Positions 15,632 through 25,521 of a stretch of DNA of 32,261 nt are shown here, one piece after another; within the stretch, counting starts at the first letter, position 1; the number at the start of each line of letters is the position of its first letter. The notes below the pieces were generated by a model that saw only the letters and a list, made by a program, of their open reading frames with translations, had not been told where the DNA came from and did no database searches. The position numbers were made by a program, and so were the translations under genes. Source of the DNA: Pseudomonadota bacterium (GTDB lineage Bacteria > Pseudomonadota > Alphaproteobacteria > Rhodospirillales > Casp-alpha2); the NCBI GenBank assembly GCA_022564115.1, contig JADFMB010000008.1, positions 1 through 32,261 on the forward strand, read 5' to 3'.

Positions 15632-15754
15632 GGCCGAAACTATAACCGAAACCAGCTCCGGTTCGGGAAACAGAACCCGGGGAACCTTTCCGCCTTCCTT
15701 GCCGAAAGCGGCCCGAACCGTATGATGATAACAAGGTAATTACATTTTCCCGCC

Positions 15755-16510
15755 ATGACCCCATACAAACCCAAAACCCGTTTGTTCGTGGATGTTGGCC
15801 TGACCGCGGGCGGCGGCCTGGATGTCAGCGAAGCCCAGGCCCATTACCTGGGCCATGTCATGCGTCTCGGCGCCGGCGATGGTGTCGTGCTGTTCAACGG
15901 CCGAGACGGCGAATGGTCGGCGGTGATCGATAGCCTGGCCAAGAAACGGGGTGCGCTGACGGTCGAAAAATTGTTGCGGCCGCAATCGGCGGAACCCGGC
16001 CCGTGGCTGGCCTTCGCGCCGATTAAAAAGGCGTCGACCGATTTCATCATCGAAAAGGCGACGGAATTGGGTGTTTCCCGGCTTTGCCCGGTTTTTACCA
16101 AAAACACCAATACCACCCGTATCAACTCGGACCGCTTTCGCGCCCACGCCATCGAAGCGGCGGAACAGTCCCAACGTCTGACGGTCCCCGAAATCATGGA
16201 GCCGCAAACGCTGGACCAATTAATCGCCGGGTGGCCGCCCGGCAGGATTCTCCTTCATCTTGACGAAAGCGGCGGCGGCCGGCCCATTGCCGAGGTGCTG
16301 GCCGGATTGCGGGATCAAGGCGGGGGCGATGAAATATCATGCGGGTTCCTCAGCGGTCCCGAAGGCGGCTTTGAGGCGAGTGAGCTTGACGCCCTCGGTA
16401 AACTGGACTTTGTTACCGGCGTCGATTTGGGCCCGCGTGTTTTGCGAGCGGATACGGCGGCACTGTCGGCGCTGGCCTGCTGGCAGGCCTTCCTCGGCGG
16501 CGGTCCCTAA
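15755..16510 (+). CDS. rsmE: 16S rRNA (uracil(1498)-N(3))-methyltransferase
   Basis: The 251-residue protein has the SPOUT methyltransferase pattern of RsmE. An N-terminal PUA-like part contains [20 protein letters not shown]. The C-terminal knot carries [17 protein letters not shown] and [18 protein letters not shown], which bind S-adenosylmethionine. It methylates U1498 in the decoding region of the small ribosomal subunit. The length is normal. It is 34 bases upstream of gshA on the same strand, the arrangement rsmE-gshA that I recall from other alphaproteobacteria. Confidence 0.94.
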   Translation: MTPYKPKTRLFVDVGLTAGGGLDVSEAQAHYLGHVMRLGAGDGVVLFNGRDGEWSAVIDSLAKKRGALTVEKLLRPQSAEPGPWLAFAPIKKASTDFIIEKATELGVSRLCPVFTKNTNTTRINSDRFRAHAIEAAEQSQRLTVPEIMEPQTLDQLIAGWPPGRILLHLDESGGGRPIAEVLAGLRDQGGGDEISCGFLSGPEGGFEASELDALGKLDFVTGVDLGPRVLRADTAALSALACWQAFLGGGP

Positions 16511-16544
16511 GCCTGTTCCTTATCAATACGAAAAAGAGAAACCC

Positions 16545-17912
16545 ATGGCCGGCGAAACCCTATCCTCCCAACAGCCCATTGAGGGGAAAGAACAGCTAAT
16601 CAGCTATCTGGAAGCCGGATGCAAGCCCGAGGAAAACTGGCGTATCGGCACCGAGCACGAAAAGTTCGCCTATCACCTAGCCGATCTGAAACCTCTGGAG
16701 TACGAAGGCCCGGCCGGGGTGCGGGCGCTATTGGAAGGCCTGACCCGTTTCGATTGGCAGCCGGTGCTGGAGAACGGCAACCCGATCGCGCTATCGAAAC
16801 CCGACGGCAGTTTCATCAGCCTCGAGCCGGCCGGACAAATCGAGCTTTCCGGCGCCCCGGTGGAAACCATTCATCAGACCTGCGACGAAGTCACAGGCCA
16901 CCTGCAACAGGTGAAGGCCATCGCCCGTGAGTTGGGGATCGGCTTTCTCGGGTTGGGGTACAGGGCCAAGTGGCCGACAAAGGACATGCCGTGGATGCCC
17001 AAGGGCCGCTACAAGATCATGCGCGAATACATGCCCAAGAAAGGCAAGCTGGGGCTGGAAATGATGCAGTCCACGTGCACGGTGCAGGTCAACCTGGATT
17101 TCGATTCCGAAGCCTCCATGGTGCAAATGTTCAGGATCGCGCTGGCATTGCAACCGGTCGCCACGGCGCTTTGGGCGAATTCACCCTTCAAGGAAGGCAA
17201 GCCCGCCGGGTTCCTGTCCTACCGCAGCCACATCTGGACCGACACCGATCCCGACCGCTGCGGCATGCTGTCGTTCGTTTTCGAAGACGGCTTCGGTTTC
17301 GAACGTTACGTCGATTACCTGCTCGATATGCCCATGTACTTCGTTTACCGGGACGGAACCTATATCGACGCCTCGGGGCAATCGTTTCGGGATTTCATGG
17401 AAGGCGATCTGCCGGCGCTTCCCGGCGAAAAGCCCACGATGTCCGATTGGATCGACCATATGAGCACTGCCTTCCCTGAAGTGCGGCTGAAACAGTTTCT
17501 TGAGATGCGGGGCGCTGATGGCGGGCCGTGGAGCCGCCTTTGCGCCTTACCCGCCTTTTGGGTCGGGCTGTTATACGACAAAGAGGCCCGCGACGCCGCT
17601 TGGGACTTGGTCAAGGACTGGACGATCGAGGAATTACAGACCTTGCGGGATGAAGTGCCGCGGACCGCGCTCAAAACAACCTTCAGGAACAAGACCGTCA
17701 GGGACGTGGGGCTAGACGCCCTGCAGATTTCCCACCGCGGACTTTGCAACAGAGGCCGTTTCGACAGCGTCGGCATGGACGAGGCCCATTTTCTGAAGCC
17801 CCTTTTCCAGATCGCTCATTCGGGTTTGACCCCGGCCGAGGAGCTTCTGGCCGCCTACGAGGAACGCTGGAACCACTCCGTCGATCCGGTGTTCAAGGAA
17901 TACGCTTACTAA
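16545..17912 (+). CDS. gshA: Glutamate-cysteine ligase (EgtA/plant-type)
   Basis: The ATG at 16545 gives 455 residues ([22 protein letters not shown]). The protein carries [30 protein letters not shown] and [13 protein letters not shown], the ATP/glutamate-binding segments of the plant and alphaproteobacterial class of gamma-glutamylcysteine synthetase. It makes the first product of the glutathione pathway in the cytosol, and length agrees with the family. The track ORF begins 95 codons earlier inside rsmE and should be trimmed. The last four bases overlap the convergent tldD stop (CTAA shared). Confidence 0.94.
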   Translation: MAGETLSSQQPIEGKEQLISYLEAGCKPEENWRIGTEHEKFAYHLADLKPLEYEGPAGVRALLEGLTRFDWQPVLENGNPIALSKPDGSFISLEPAGQIELSGAPVETIHQTCDEVTGHLQQVKAIARELGIGFLGLGYRAKWPTKDMPWMPKGRYKIMREYMPKKGKLGLEMMQSTCTVQVNLDFDSEASMVQMFRIALALQPVATALWANSPFKEGKPAGFLSYRSHIWTDTDPDRCGMLSFVFEDGFGFERYVDYLLDMPMYFVYRDGTYIDASGQSFRDFMEGDLPALPGEKPTMSDWIDHMSTAFPEVRLKQFLEMRGADGGPWSRLCALPAFWVGLLYDKEARDAAWDLVKDWTIEELQTLRDEVPRTALKTTFRNKTVRDVGLDALQISHRGLCNRGRFDSVGMDEAHFLKPLFQIAHSGLTPAEELLAAYEERWNHSVDPVFKEYAY

Positions 17913-19339
17913 ACCGCCGTGCCGCCGACCGTCAGGTTGTCGATCTTGAGCGTCGGTTGGCCGACGCCGACGGGCACGCTCTGGCCGTCCTTGCCGCAGG
18001 TGCCGATGCCGGGGTCCAGCGCCATATCGTTGCCGATCATGGAAACCCGGGTCAAAACGTCGGGCCCGTTGCCGATCAGCGTCGCGCCCTTGACCGGCGG
18101 CCCCTTTTTTCCGTCCTCGATCAGATAGGCCTCGGTGCAAGTGAAAACGAACTTGCCCGACGTGATATCCACCTGGCCGCCGCCGAAGCTGACGGCGTAA
18201 AGGCCTTTTTTCACCGATTGCAGGATTTCCTCCGGCTCGTGCTCGCCGGCCAGCATATAGGTATTGGTCATTCTCGGCATCGGGGCGTGGGCGTAACTTT
18301 CCCGCCGGCCGTTGCCGGTGCTGGCTTCGCCCATCAAATGCGCGTTCATGCGGTCCTGCATATAGCCCGTGAGGATGCCGTCCTCGATCAGCACCGTGCG
18401 TTCCGTCGGCGTACCCTCGTCGTCGATGGTCAACGACCCGCGCCGGTCGTCCATGGTGCCGTCGTCGATCACCGTCACCCCCGGGCTGGCGACCCGTTCG
18501 CCCATCAGCCCGGCAAAGGCGGAGGTCTTCTTACGGTTGAAGTCGCCTTCCAGCCCGTGGCCGATGGCTTCGTGCAGCAGGATACCCGGCCAGCCGGGAC
18601 CCAGGACCACCGGCACTTCGCCGGCCGGAGCGGCGATCGATTCCAAGTTGACCAGGGCTTGGCGCAACGCCTCGTCGACGACGGCCTTCCAGGCATCGGG
18701 CTCAAGGTAGCGATCATAGGCGACCCGGCCGCCAACCCCGTACGAGCCGGATTCCATGTGTCCGTCCTTTTCCACCACCACCGATACGTTGAGCCGCACC
18801 AGGGGCCGGATATCGGCGGCCCGGGCTCCGCCGGCGCGGATGATTTCCACCGCCTGCCAGTTGCCGGAAAGGGACGCCGAAACCTGGGCCACCCGGTCGT
18901 CCTTGCCGCGGGCATAGGCATCCATGTCGGTCAGCAGCTTGACCTTGGTCTCGAAGTCGACCAGGGCCAGTGGGTTGTCGTCCCGGTAAAAGTTCCGATT
19001 GGTACCCGGTGGCTCGGCAAAGGTTCCGCCCTTGCCGGTGCGGATCGTCTTCACCGTGTCGGCGGCGCGGCGGATGGCGTCTTCGCTGAGCTCGGAGGCG
19101 TGCGAATATCCCGTTGTCTCGCCGGAAATGGCGCGAAGCCCGAAACCCTGCGTGGTGTCGAAGGCGGCGCTTTTGATTTTCCCGTCGTCAAAGACGAGGC
19201 TTTCCGATTGGCGGTATTCCAGGAACAATTCACCGTCGTCGGTCCCCTTCAGCGCATCGTCGACGATGGCCTGAACGCGGTTTCGGTCCAGCCCGGCGTG
19301 GGTGAAAAACAACTCATCGGTAGTGGCAAGGTCAGTCAT
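17909..19339 (-). CDS. tldD: Metalloprotease TldD
   Basis: The 476-residue protein has the zinc-binding HEAIGH (256-261) followed by GLEGDFNRK, the [12 protein letters not shown] segment and the C-terminal [15 protein letters not shown] typical of TldD. TldD pairs with PmbA/TldE, encoded at 25809, to form a protease that degrades unfolded peptides and, in E. coli, matures microcin B17 and removes the CcdA antitoxin. AAAGGACG lies before the ATG. It faces the metZ riboswitch divergently and overlaps the end of gshA by four bases. No RiPP precursor is obvious nearby. Confidence 0.94.
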   Translation of the reverse strand: MTDLATTDELFFTHAGLDRNRVQAIVDDALKGTDDGELFLEYRQSESLVFDDGKIKSAAFDTTQGFGLRAISGETTGYSHASELSEDAIRRAADTVKTIRTGKGGTFAEPPGTNRNFYRDDNPLALVDFETKVKLLTDMDAYARGKDDRVAQVSASLSGNWQAVEIIRAGGARAADIRPLVRLNVSVVVEKDGHMESGSYGVGGRVAYDRYLEPDAWKAVVDEALRQALVNLESIAAPAGEVPVVLGPGWPGILLHEAIGHGLEGDFNRKKTSAFAGLMGERVASPGVTVIDDGTMDDRRGSLTIDDEGTPTERTVLIEDGILTGYMQDRMNAHLMGEASTGNGRRESYAHAPMPRMTNTYMLAGEHEPEEILQSVKKGLYAVSFGGGQVDITSGKFVFTCTEAYLIEDGKKGPPVKGATLIGNGPDVLTRVSMIGNDMALDPGIGTCGKDGQSVPVGVGQPTLKIDNLTVGGTAV

Positions 19340-19434
19340 GAAATCGTCCTTTGTTAAGACAGTTATATAGGGAGTTTCCTGCCGAAAGGCGATGGCTTCG
19401 ATGAAATTGACACTCTCCCAATTAAGAATTGTTC

Positions 19435-19463
19435 TTGACCTTTCCGGGCGCCAGGGCTTTATT
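19435..19463 (+). promoter_or_regulatory. Probable metZ promoter
   Basis: TTGACC (19435-19440) and TTTATT (19458-19463) are spaced 17 bases apart. The expected transcription start, near 19470, coincides with the first base pairs of the SAM-II aptamer, which supports the assignment. Confidence 0.5.
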
Positions 19464-19469
19464 TTCCGC

Positions 19470-19535
19470 TGTTACGTGGTGATTTGGTCGACCGGCTTGC
19501 GCCCACGTTAAAAAAACCCGCTAAAAGGTCGGAGC
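19470..19535 (+). ncRNA. SAM-II riboswitch upstream of metZ
   Basis: The stretch contains the SAM-II (metA-motif) core: ACGTGG (stem P1), then TGATTTGG, CCGGCTTGCGC, CCACGTTAAA closing P1, and the downstream CGCTAAAAGGTCGG that folds back to form the pseudoknot. ACGTGG pairs exactly with CCACGT. SAM-II riboswitches are found mainly in alphaproteobacteria ahead of metA, metZ or metK-related genes and lower expression when S-adenosylmethionine is plentiful. Here the aptamer is followed at once by an intrinsic terminator and then metZ, suggesting transcriptional control. Exact ends are approximate. Confidence 0.85.
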
Positions 19536-19549
19536 CATCGGAGCCCTGA

Positions 19550-19572
19550 CCCCCAGCGGTTGGGGCTTTTTT
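19550..19572 (+). terminator. Terminator hairpin of the metZ riboswitch
   Basis: CCCCA (19551-19555) pairs with TGGGG (19561-19565) around GCGGT and is followed by CTTTTTT. A nearby AGCCC (19542-19546) could instead pair with GGGCT (19563-19567), so alternative folds are available. The tract ends 35 bases before the metZ start codon. Confidence 0.65.
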
Positions 19573-19606
19573 CTTGCCGGTCCGATATAAAACGGAGGAC
19601 GCTCCC

Positions 19607-20812
19607 ATGGGTGGCAAGAAATCTGATCCGGCAAATTGGCGCCAAAGCACTCGGCTTGTCCGGGGCGGGACGGAGCGCTCGGCATTTGGCGAAACCAGCG
19701 AAGGACTGTTTCTGACGTCCGGCTACGTTTACGAGTCGGCCGAAGAAGCCGAGCAGGCCTTCAAGGGCGAAAAACAGCGCTACATGTATTCGCGCTACGC
19801 CAACCCGACCGTGACGATGTTCGAAAATCGCCTGGCGCTCCTGGAGAGGGCGGAGACTTGCGTTGCGACGGCGACCGGCATGGCGGCGGTGTTCGCCGCG
19901 CTGGCTAGCCAGCTCAAGGCCGGGGACCGGGTTGTCTCTTCCAGGGCGCTGTTTGGGTCGTGCCTTTACATCATTGCCGAACAGCTTCCTAAATTCGGCA
20001 TCGAAACCGTCCTCGTCGACGGCATCGACCTGGAGGAGTGGAAGGCCGCGCTGTCGACCAAAACTCAGTGCGTGTTTCTGGAGACGCCGTCCAACCCGAT
20101 CCTTGAAATCATCGACATTCAAGCGGTCAGCGATTTGGCCCACGAGGCGGGAGCCAGGATTATCGTCGATAATGTGTTCGCGACGCCAATACTGCAAAGG
20201 CCGTTGGAACTGGGCGCCGATATCGTCATGTATTCCGCCACCAAGCATATCGACGGACAGGGCCGGACGATGGGCGGCGCGATCCTCACCAACGACGCCG
20301 ACTTCATCGAAAACGACTTGACCCCGTTCTTGCGTCACACCGGCCCGAGTTTAAGCCCGTTCAATGCCTGGGTCATGTTGAAGGGGCTGGAGACCCTGGA
20401 TATCCGGGTTAAGCGCCATTGCCAAAACGCCCGCGCCATGGCCGATTTTTTAAACGGTCGGAAGGAAATCACCCAGGTCCACTACCCCGGACTCAAAACC
20501 CACCCGCAGCACGACCTTGCCATGGCGCAAATGGGCGACGGCGGAACCATGGTTTCGTTCGACATCGACGGCGGCAAGGAAGCGGCCTTCCGCTTCCTGA
20601 ATGCGCTGAGGCTGATCGATATTTCCAATAACCTGGGTGACGCCAAAAGCCTGGCCACTCATCCGGCGACGACGACCCATCATCGCCTGAGCCCCGAGGA
20701 AAGGGCGGACTTGAACATCACCGAAGGACTTGTCCGCTTGTCGGTGGGCCTGGAAGACGCCGAAGACCTTAAGGAAGACCTGGACCGGGCCTTGTCGGCG
20801 GCCGGAAAGTAA
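19607..20812 (+). CDS. metZ: O-succinylhomoserine sulfhydrylase
   Basis: The ATG at 19607 has GGAGG eight bases upstream and gives 401 residues. It is a fold-type I PLP enzyme of the Cys/Met metabolism family. The cofactor lysine is in SATKHIDGQG, with YSRYANPTV, ATGMAAVFA and LETPSNPILEI as further family motifs. MetZ converts O-succinylhomoserine and sulfide to homocysteine, the direct sulfhydrylation route to methionine. The SAM-II riboswitch ahead of it fits this role and helps exclude MetC or MetB. The track's longer start at 19574 lies in the terminator and is rejected. Confidence 0.93.
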   Translation: MGGKKSDPANWRQSTRLVRGGTERSAFGETSEGLFLTSGYVYESAEEAEQAFKGEKQRYMYSRYANPTVTMFENRLALLERAETCVATATGMAAVFAALASQLKAGDRVVSSRALFGSCLYIIAEQLPKFGIETVLVDGIDLEEWKAALSTKTQCVFLETPSNPILEIIDIQAVSDLAHEAGARIIVDNVFATPILQRPLELGADIVMYSATKHIDGQGRTMGGAILTNDADFIENDLTPFLRHTGPSLSPFNAWVMLKGLETLDIRVKRHCQNARAMADFLNGRKEITQVHYPGLKTHPQHDLAMAQMGDGGTMVSFDIDGGKEAAFRFLNALRLIDISNNLGDAKSLATHPATTTHHRLSPEERADLNITEGLVRLSVGLEDAEDLKEDLDRALSAAGK

Positions 20813-20822
20813 AACGGCCGGC

Positions 20823-21248
20823 TTATCCCTGCCGCCAGGGCAGGCCGTCCACTTTCCAGCCGTTGACGGTGCCCCGGTGCCCGTTGTCGTCGTGCTTGCC
20901 TTCAAACCCGCCGGCAAGGTTGTAGCACTTCGTAAAACCGGCCTTGGTCATCGCTTCGGCGGCCTGAAGCGAACGTACACCCGACCGGCACATGAACATT
21001 AACGGCGTATCCTTGCCGGGGGCGGCCCCGGAAACGTGGTCGACAAAGTCCGGGTTGAGCGCCATGTCCGGAAACATCTTCCACGGAACGTTAAGGGCAT
21101 CCTTGCCAAGGCTGGAAAGATCGGGAGTGCCGACCCAGGCATACTCAGCCTCGGTGCGCACATCGATCAAGACGGCATCCGGGTTTTCGGCAAGCATCTC
21201 CCAGGTCTGCTTGGGTGTCAGATCGCCAGCATAGGTTTCATCGGACAT
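20823..21248 (-). CDS. Rhodanese-like sulfurtransferase domain protein
   Basis: The 141-residue single-domain protein has the rhodanese pattern: VLIDVRTEAEYAWVG near 26-40, and the active-site loop MCRSGVRS with the catalytic cysteine, followed by AAEAMTKAGF and NLAGGFEG. It probably carries persulfide sulfur in the cytosol; donor and acceptor are unknown. The end contains a GTVNGWKVDGLPWRQ tail often seen in alphaproteobacterial single-domain rhodaneses. It lies 35 bases downstream of fprA on the same strand, and its stop is ten bases from the convergent metZ stop. Confidence 0.9.
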   Translation of the reverse strand: MSDETYAGDLTPKQTWEMLAENPDAVLIDVRTEAEYAWVGTPDLSSLGKDALNVPWKMFPDMALNPDFVDHVSGAAPGKDTPLMFMCRSGVRSLQAAEAMTKAGFTKCYNLAGGFEGKHDDNGHRGTVNGWKVDGLPWRQG

Positions 21249-21283
21249 GGCCCATTGTGCCCTGTTCTTAGTGAATTTTCAAT

Positions 21284-22588
21284 TTACGGACGGTCAAGGA
21301 CGTCCAGCATCTCTTTTACGGTGACGAATTTCTTTCTCGGGTGTTCGCCCTCGGCATTTTCGATTTCCGCGGCCTCGATCTTCTTCCAATCCTCATAGCT
21401 GATAAATCGAACGTTGCGTTCCTTCAGAATCTTTTCAAACGCTTCGCGTCCCGCTTTGTCACCCCCGCCACAATCGTCGATGATGTACCCGGCAACGGCA
21501 ATACCGTCCGGCCGGTTTGTGGAAATCACCCCGGAAGGGCCGCGTTTGATCCAACCGACGGCGTAAAGCCGGTCATCGACGCGGCCGTCGTCATTGGGAA
21601 CAATCCCTTGTTTTTCATCGAAGGGCGCGCCTTCCAAGGGGTCGGATCGGTAGCCGATGGCGGCGACGACCAAACCGCATTCGACATCGAAAAATTCCCC
21701 TGTTCCGACAGCGCGGCCGTCCTCGACCCGGGTGCGTTCCAACCTCAACCCCTCGACCCGGTCCCCGCCCAGGATCTCCGCCGGCGACGCATAGAATTCG
21801 AAATGGACCCGCTTAGGCAGTTCATCGGGCTGACGCCCGGCGAATTCCCGGAGCGTCGCCAGATTGCGTTCCTTCAGCCGTTTTTCCCTATCCACCAGAT
21901 CGCCGACCCCGTCCGGGAGGACCTCGGACTTAACCTGGGGCACCGATTGTTCGAGCTTGCCCATTTCGCGCAGTTCGACATTGGTGAACTTGGCTTCCAC
22001 CGGGCCACGACGGCCGAAGATATAGACGTCGTCGATGGGCGAATCGAGGATGGCCTTCTCCGCGTATCCGGGAATATCGCCGCCGGCCAACTCGTTCTTG
22101 GTGCGGACGAGTAGGCGGGCGACATCAATAGCGACGTTGCCGACGCCGATGACGGCGGCGGCGGAAACGTTCAGATCAGGATCGAGGTCGCAAAAATCAG
22201 GATGGCCGTTGTACCAACCGACAAAATCGGCGGAACCGAAAACCCCGATCTTGTCCTCGCCGGGGATATTCATTTTCCGGTCACGAGGGGCGCCGATAGC
22301 CAGGACCACGGCGTCATAGATTCCCCGGAGCTCCACCAAGCTTACGTCACGTCCGACTTCGACGTTGCCGTAATAGCGCACCTGATCCATTAATGCGGTT
22401 TTTTCGTATTTCTTGGATATTTTCTTGGTCGTTTGGTGATCAGGGGCGACTCCGCCCCGGATGAGGCCGAACGGCGTCGGCAGCCGTTCGATGATGTCGA
22501 TGCTTAGATCAATGCCGGAATTGACAAGAGCGTCGGCTGTATAGAATCCGGCTGGACCGGATCCTATGACCGCAACACTGACCGGCAT
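21284..22588 (-). CDS. fprA: Ferredoxin/flavodoxin-NADP reductase, adrenodoxin-reductase type (FprA-like)
   Basis: The 434-residue flavoprotein starts with an FAD-binding GSGPAGFYTADAL, followed by RLPTPFGLIRGGVAPDHQ, typical of adrenodoxin reductase and mycobacterial FprA. It has a second nucleotide site (GVGNVAIDVARLL) and GWIKRGPSGVISTNR near the end. It should pass electrons between NADPH and ferredoxin. The N-terminal Met overlaps no other gene and AGGGGGG precedes it. Located 26 bases downstream of korB, it could reoxidise or supply the ferredoxin used by KorAB. No ferredoxin gene is in the window. Confidence 0.9.
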   Translation of the reverse strand: MPVSVAVIGSGPAGFYTADALVNSGIDLSIDIIERLPTPFGLIRGGVAPDHQTTKKISKKYEKTALMDQVRYYGNVEVGRDVSLVELRGIYDAVVLAIGAPRDRKMNIPGEDKIGVFGSADFVGWYNGHPDFCDLDPDLNVSAAAVIGVGNVAIDVARLLVRTKNELAGGDIPGYAEKAILDSPIDDVYIFGRRGPVEAKFTNVELREMGKLEQSVPQVKSEVLPDGVGDLVDREKRLKERNLATLREFAGRQPDELPKRVHFEFYASPAEILGGDRVEGLRLERTRVEDGRAVGTGEFFDVECGLVVAAIGYRSDPLEGAPFDEKQGIVPNDDGRVDDRLYAVGWIKRGPSGVISTNRPDGIAVAGYIIDDCGGGDKAGREAFEKILKERNVRFISYEDWKKIEAAEIENAEGEHPRKKFVTVKEMLDVLDRP

Positions 22589-22613
22589 GGCCCCCCCTAG
22601 AGTAAAGTTCGTA

Positions 22614-23642
22614 TCAGTCAGTTATGGTCCAGGTATGGCCGCGCCTCAAGAGCGCGTTGATGTCATGGCCTGAAGAATGTTTCAGTGCTTCGTCCATATG
22701 GTCCTTGACGCCGTCATCATAGCTGGGCCTGGGGTCGCAATAGAGGACGCCGATGGCGACGGGCATGGAAGGCGGCTCCAACAGCGCCAGCATGCCGGCC
22801 AGCGCCCTGTTGGTTTCGTCATGAACCAAAATATCCTCTTCCGTCACGCCGTCCTCGCCGATTATCACGGTTTCCAGTTCGATGAAACCCGGCTTGACCC
22901 TGAGGCCCTGGTTTTTTTGCTTACCGAAAATCAAGGGCTGGCCGTGCTCGAGGATGATTTCGGCATCGTCGGCGACGTCCTTGGCGGTAAATTCCGCGAA
23001 CACTTCGTCGTTGTAGACGATGCAGTTCTGGAAAATCTCGACGAACGACGTGCCGTTGTGATCGTGGGCGCGTTTGAAGATAACGGGCAAATGCTTTTGC
23101 ATGGTATCCACGGATCGGGCGACGAACCGGGCGCCGGCGCCAAGCGCCAGGGCGACGGCGGAAACCGGGTTTTCAATCGATCCCATGGGCGTTGACGGCG
23201 AACGGGTCCCGGCGCGCGACGTCGGGGAATATTGACCCTTGGTGAGGCCGTATGTTTCGTTATTGAACAACAAAACCTGCAAATTCACGTTGCGGCGAAG
23301 CACGTGCAGCAGATGGTTGCCGCCGATGGACAACGCATCCCCGTCGCCGGTAATCACCCAGACATCCAAATCCGGATTGGCCAGTTTGATGCCTGTGCCA
23401 ACCGCCGGCGCCCGCCCGTGGATGGTGTGGAAGCCATAAGTGGCCATGTAATAAGGGAACCTGGCGGCACAGCCGATGCCGGAAACGAACACCGTGTTTT
23501 CCTTGGTGGCGCCGATGTCGGCAAGGGTCCGTTGCATCGCCTTCAGGATCGCGTAATCGCCACAGCCGGGGCACCAGCGGACTTCCTGATCGGTGGCGAA
23601 ATCGGCCGGTGTGAGTTTATTGAGCGGCGTTACGACATTCAT
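22614..23642 (-). CDS. korB: 2-oxoglutarate:ferredoxin oxidoreductase, beta subunit
   Basis: The 342-residue protein binds thiamine diphosphate through GDGDALSIGGNHLLH (99-113) and has the four cysteines expected to hold one 4Fe-4S cluster (Cys24 and Cys27 in WCPGCG, Cys58, Cys207). With KorA it oxidatively decarboxylates a 2-oxoacid to the acyl-CoA and reduces ferredoxin, or runs in reverse for carbon fixation. Sequence of the KGOR type (RWCPGCGDYAILKA) suggests 2-oxoglutarate, but pyruvate or other oxoacids cannot be excluded. The ATG is one base after the korA stop. Confidence 0.92.
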   Translation of the reverse strand: MNVVTPLNKLTPADFATDQEVRWCPGCGDYAILKAMQRTLADIGATKENTVFVSGIGCAARFPYYMATYGFHTIHGRAPAVGTGIKLANPDLDVWVITGDGDALSIGGNHLLHVLRRNVNLQVLLFNNETYGLTKGQYSPTSRAGTRSPSTPMGSIENPVSAVALALGAGARFVARSVDTMQKHLPVIFKRAHDHNGTSFVEIFQNCIVYNDEVFAEFTAKDVADDAEIILEHGQPLIFGKQKNQGLRVKPGFIELETVIIGEDGVTEEDILVHDETNRALAGMLALLEPPSMPVAIGVLYCDPRPSYDDGVKDHMDEALKHSSGHDINALLRRGHTWTITD

Positions 23643-23643
23643 G

Positions 23644-25521
23644 TCATTTCTCCAACCTGTCGCGGATCGCGGCTTCGATCTCGGAAATCTTGAATGGCTG
23701 GCCGCTGACCTTGGACAAGGTCTGGGCGTCCGTCAGGTATTGGCTCCTGAGCAGGGTCGACAATTGGCCCTTGTTCAACTCCGGCACCAGAACCTGATCG
23801 AAGCCTTCCAACAGATCGCCCAGGTTCTTCGGCAATGGCCAAATATGGCGGATGTGGATGTGCGAGACTTTCTTCCCCTCGTCCCTGAGGGCGCTGACGG
23901 CGCGATTGATGGGGCCATAAGTCGATCCCCAACCAACGACGGCTAATTCGCCCTTGCCGTCTCCTTCCTCGACTGTTTGCAAGGGGATATCGTCGGCGAT
24001 GCCGTTGATCTTGGCGGCGCGAATTTCGGTCATGCGCTGGTGGTTGGCCGAATCATAGGAGATATGGCCGGTATCGAAATCCTTTTCCAGGCCGCCGATC
24101 CGGTGCTCCAGCCCCGGCGTTCCGGGGGTCGCCCAGGGCCGGGCCAGCGTTTTTTCATCCCTTAAGAAAGGCTGATATCCTTCCGGGTCGATGCGAAATT
24201 CAACCGGGAATGATTCGAAGGAATCAAAATCAGGGATCAACCAGAGTTCCGCGGCATTTCCGATATAGCCATCGGTTAGCAGGATCGCCGGGGTCATGTA
24301 TTTGACCGCCAGACGGATGGTCTCGATGGCGACGTAAAAACAATCGGATGGCGATCGGGAGGCAACCACCACCAACGGGCTGTCGGCGTTGCGTCCGAAC
24401 ACCGCCTGGTGAAGGTCCGATTGTTCGGTCTTCGTCGGCATCCCTGTCGAGGGACCGGCGCGTTGCGAATTAACCACGATCAGCGGCAATTCGGCGCTGA
24501 TGGCAAGACCCATGGCTTCGGCTTTTAGCGCGATCCCGGGGCCGGAGCTGGACGTGATCCCCAACGAGCCGGCATAGGACGCGCCGATGGCCGTGCAAAC
24601 GGCGGCGATTTCGTCTTCGGCCTGGAACGTGACGACATCATAATCCATAAGATTGGAAAGGGTGTGCAACAACGACGACGCCGGGGTAATGGGGTATGAA
24701 CAGAACGTCATCTTCAAACCCGCCAGCTTGGCCCCGGCAACCAGTCCCCAGGACAGTGCCTCGGCGCCTGTGACCGTCCGGTATTCGCCCGGGGCGATAT
24801 TCGCCTTGCCGATCGAAAACCCGTGCACGCCGTCCGGAATTTCAGCCGTCTCGCCAAACGCGTGACCGGCGTTCAACGCCGCGATATTGGCCGCCGCCAA
24901 GTCGGGCAGGTTGGCGAATTTTTCGTTCAGCCAATCAATGGTCACCTGCCGGTCGCGATCGTACATCCAGTAGACTAACCCCAACGTCCACATATTCTTG
25001 CAGCGAAGCGCCTCTTTTTTGCCAAGGCCGAATTCCTTTACCGCCTCCAAGGTCATTGCGGATATGTCGAGCTCGATAAGGCGGTAGGGGCTCAGGCTTC
25101 CGTCTTCGAGGGGGTTGGTGTCGAAATGCGCCTTGTGCAGGTTTCTTTCCGTGAAGGTGCCGGCATCGACGAGAATTAGTCCACCCAGTTTCAGTTCCGG
25201 CAGCTCGACCTTCAACGCCGCCGGGTTCATGGCGACTACCATGTCGCAGTCATCGCCGGAGGTTTTGATCACGCTGGCGCCGAAATTGATTTGAAACGCC
25301 GATACCCCGAACGTGGTGCCGGCGGGGGCGCGAATTTCAGCCGGGAAATCCGGGAAGGTGGCGAGGTCGTTGCCGCAAAGCGCCGTCGATTGAGTGAACT
25401 GATTGCCGATGAACTGCATGCCGTCGCCGGAATCGCCGGCAAAGCGAACAACAGCAGACCCCAGTTCTTGACGCTGAAGGGATTCAGGCGGGTCTTCTTT
25501 TAAAGCTGTTACCCTTGGCAT
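23644..25521 (-). CDS. korA: 2-oxoglutarate:ferredoxin oxidoreductase, alpha subunit (gamma-alpha fusion)
   Basis: About 625 residues. The N-terminal gamma domain has FAGDSGDGMQFIGNQF and FPAEIRAPAGTTFGVS, and the alpha domain has YPITPASSLLHTLSNL and ASYAGSLGITSSSGPGIALKAEAMG, ending in a transketolase-C-like part. The fusion order gamma-alpha is that of KorA from Hydrogenobacter-like and alphaproteobacterial enzymes. The ATG at 25521 is chosen; a GTG three codons earlier (25530, the track's start) is equally possible because neither has a strong ribosome site. It heads the korA-korB-fprA-rhodanese series, all on the minus strand with small gaps. Confidence 0.92.
   Translation of the reverse strand: MPRVTALKEDPPESLQRQELGSAVVRFAGDSGDGMQFIGNQFTQSTALCGNDLATFPDFPAEIRAPAGTTFGVSAFQINFGASVIKTSGDDCDMVVAMNPAALKVELPELKLGGLILVDAGTFTERNLHKAHFDTNPLEDGSLSPYRLIELDISAMTLEAVKEFGLGKKEALRCKNMWTLGLVYWMYDRDRQVTIDWLNEKFANLPDLAAANIAALNAGHAFGETAEIPDGVHGFSIGKANIAPGEYRTVTGAEALSWGLVAGAKLAGLKMTFCSYPITPASSLLHTLSNLMDYDVVTFQAEDEIAAVCTAIGASYAGSLGITSSSGPGIALKAEAMGLAISAELPLIVVNSQRAGPSTGMPTKTEQSDLHQAVFGRNADSPLVVVASRSPSDCFYVAIETIRLAVKYMTPAILLTDGYIGNAAELWLIPDFDSFESFPVEFRIDPEGYQPFLRDEKTLARPWATPGTPGLEHRIGGLEKDFDTGHISYDSANHQRMTEIRAAKINGIADDIPLQTVEEGDGKGELAVVGWGSTYGPINRAVSALRDEGKKVSHIHIRHIWPLPKNLGDLLEGFDQVLVPELNKGQLSTLLRSQYLTDAQTLSKVSGQPFKISEIEAAIRDRLEK

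Noticed and set aside
17744-19357. 537-residue plus-strand ORF
   Set aside because: Shadow opposite tldD, which has the HEAIGH motif and normal length; the shadow has no family features.
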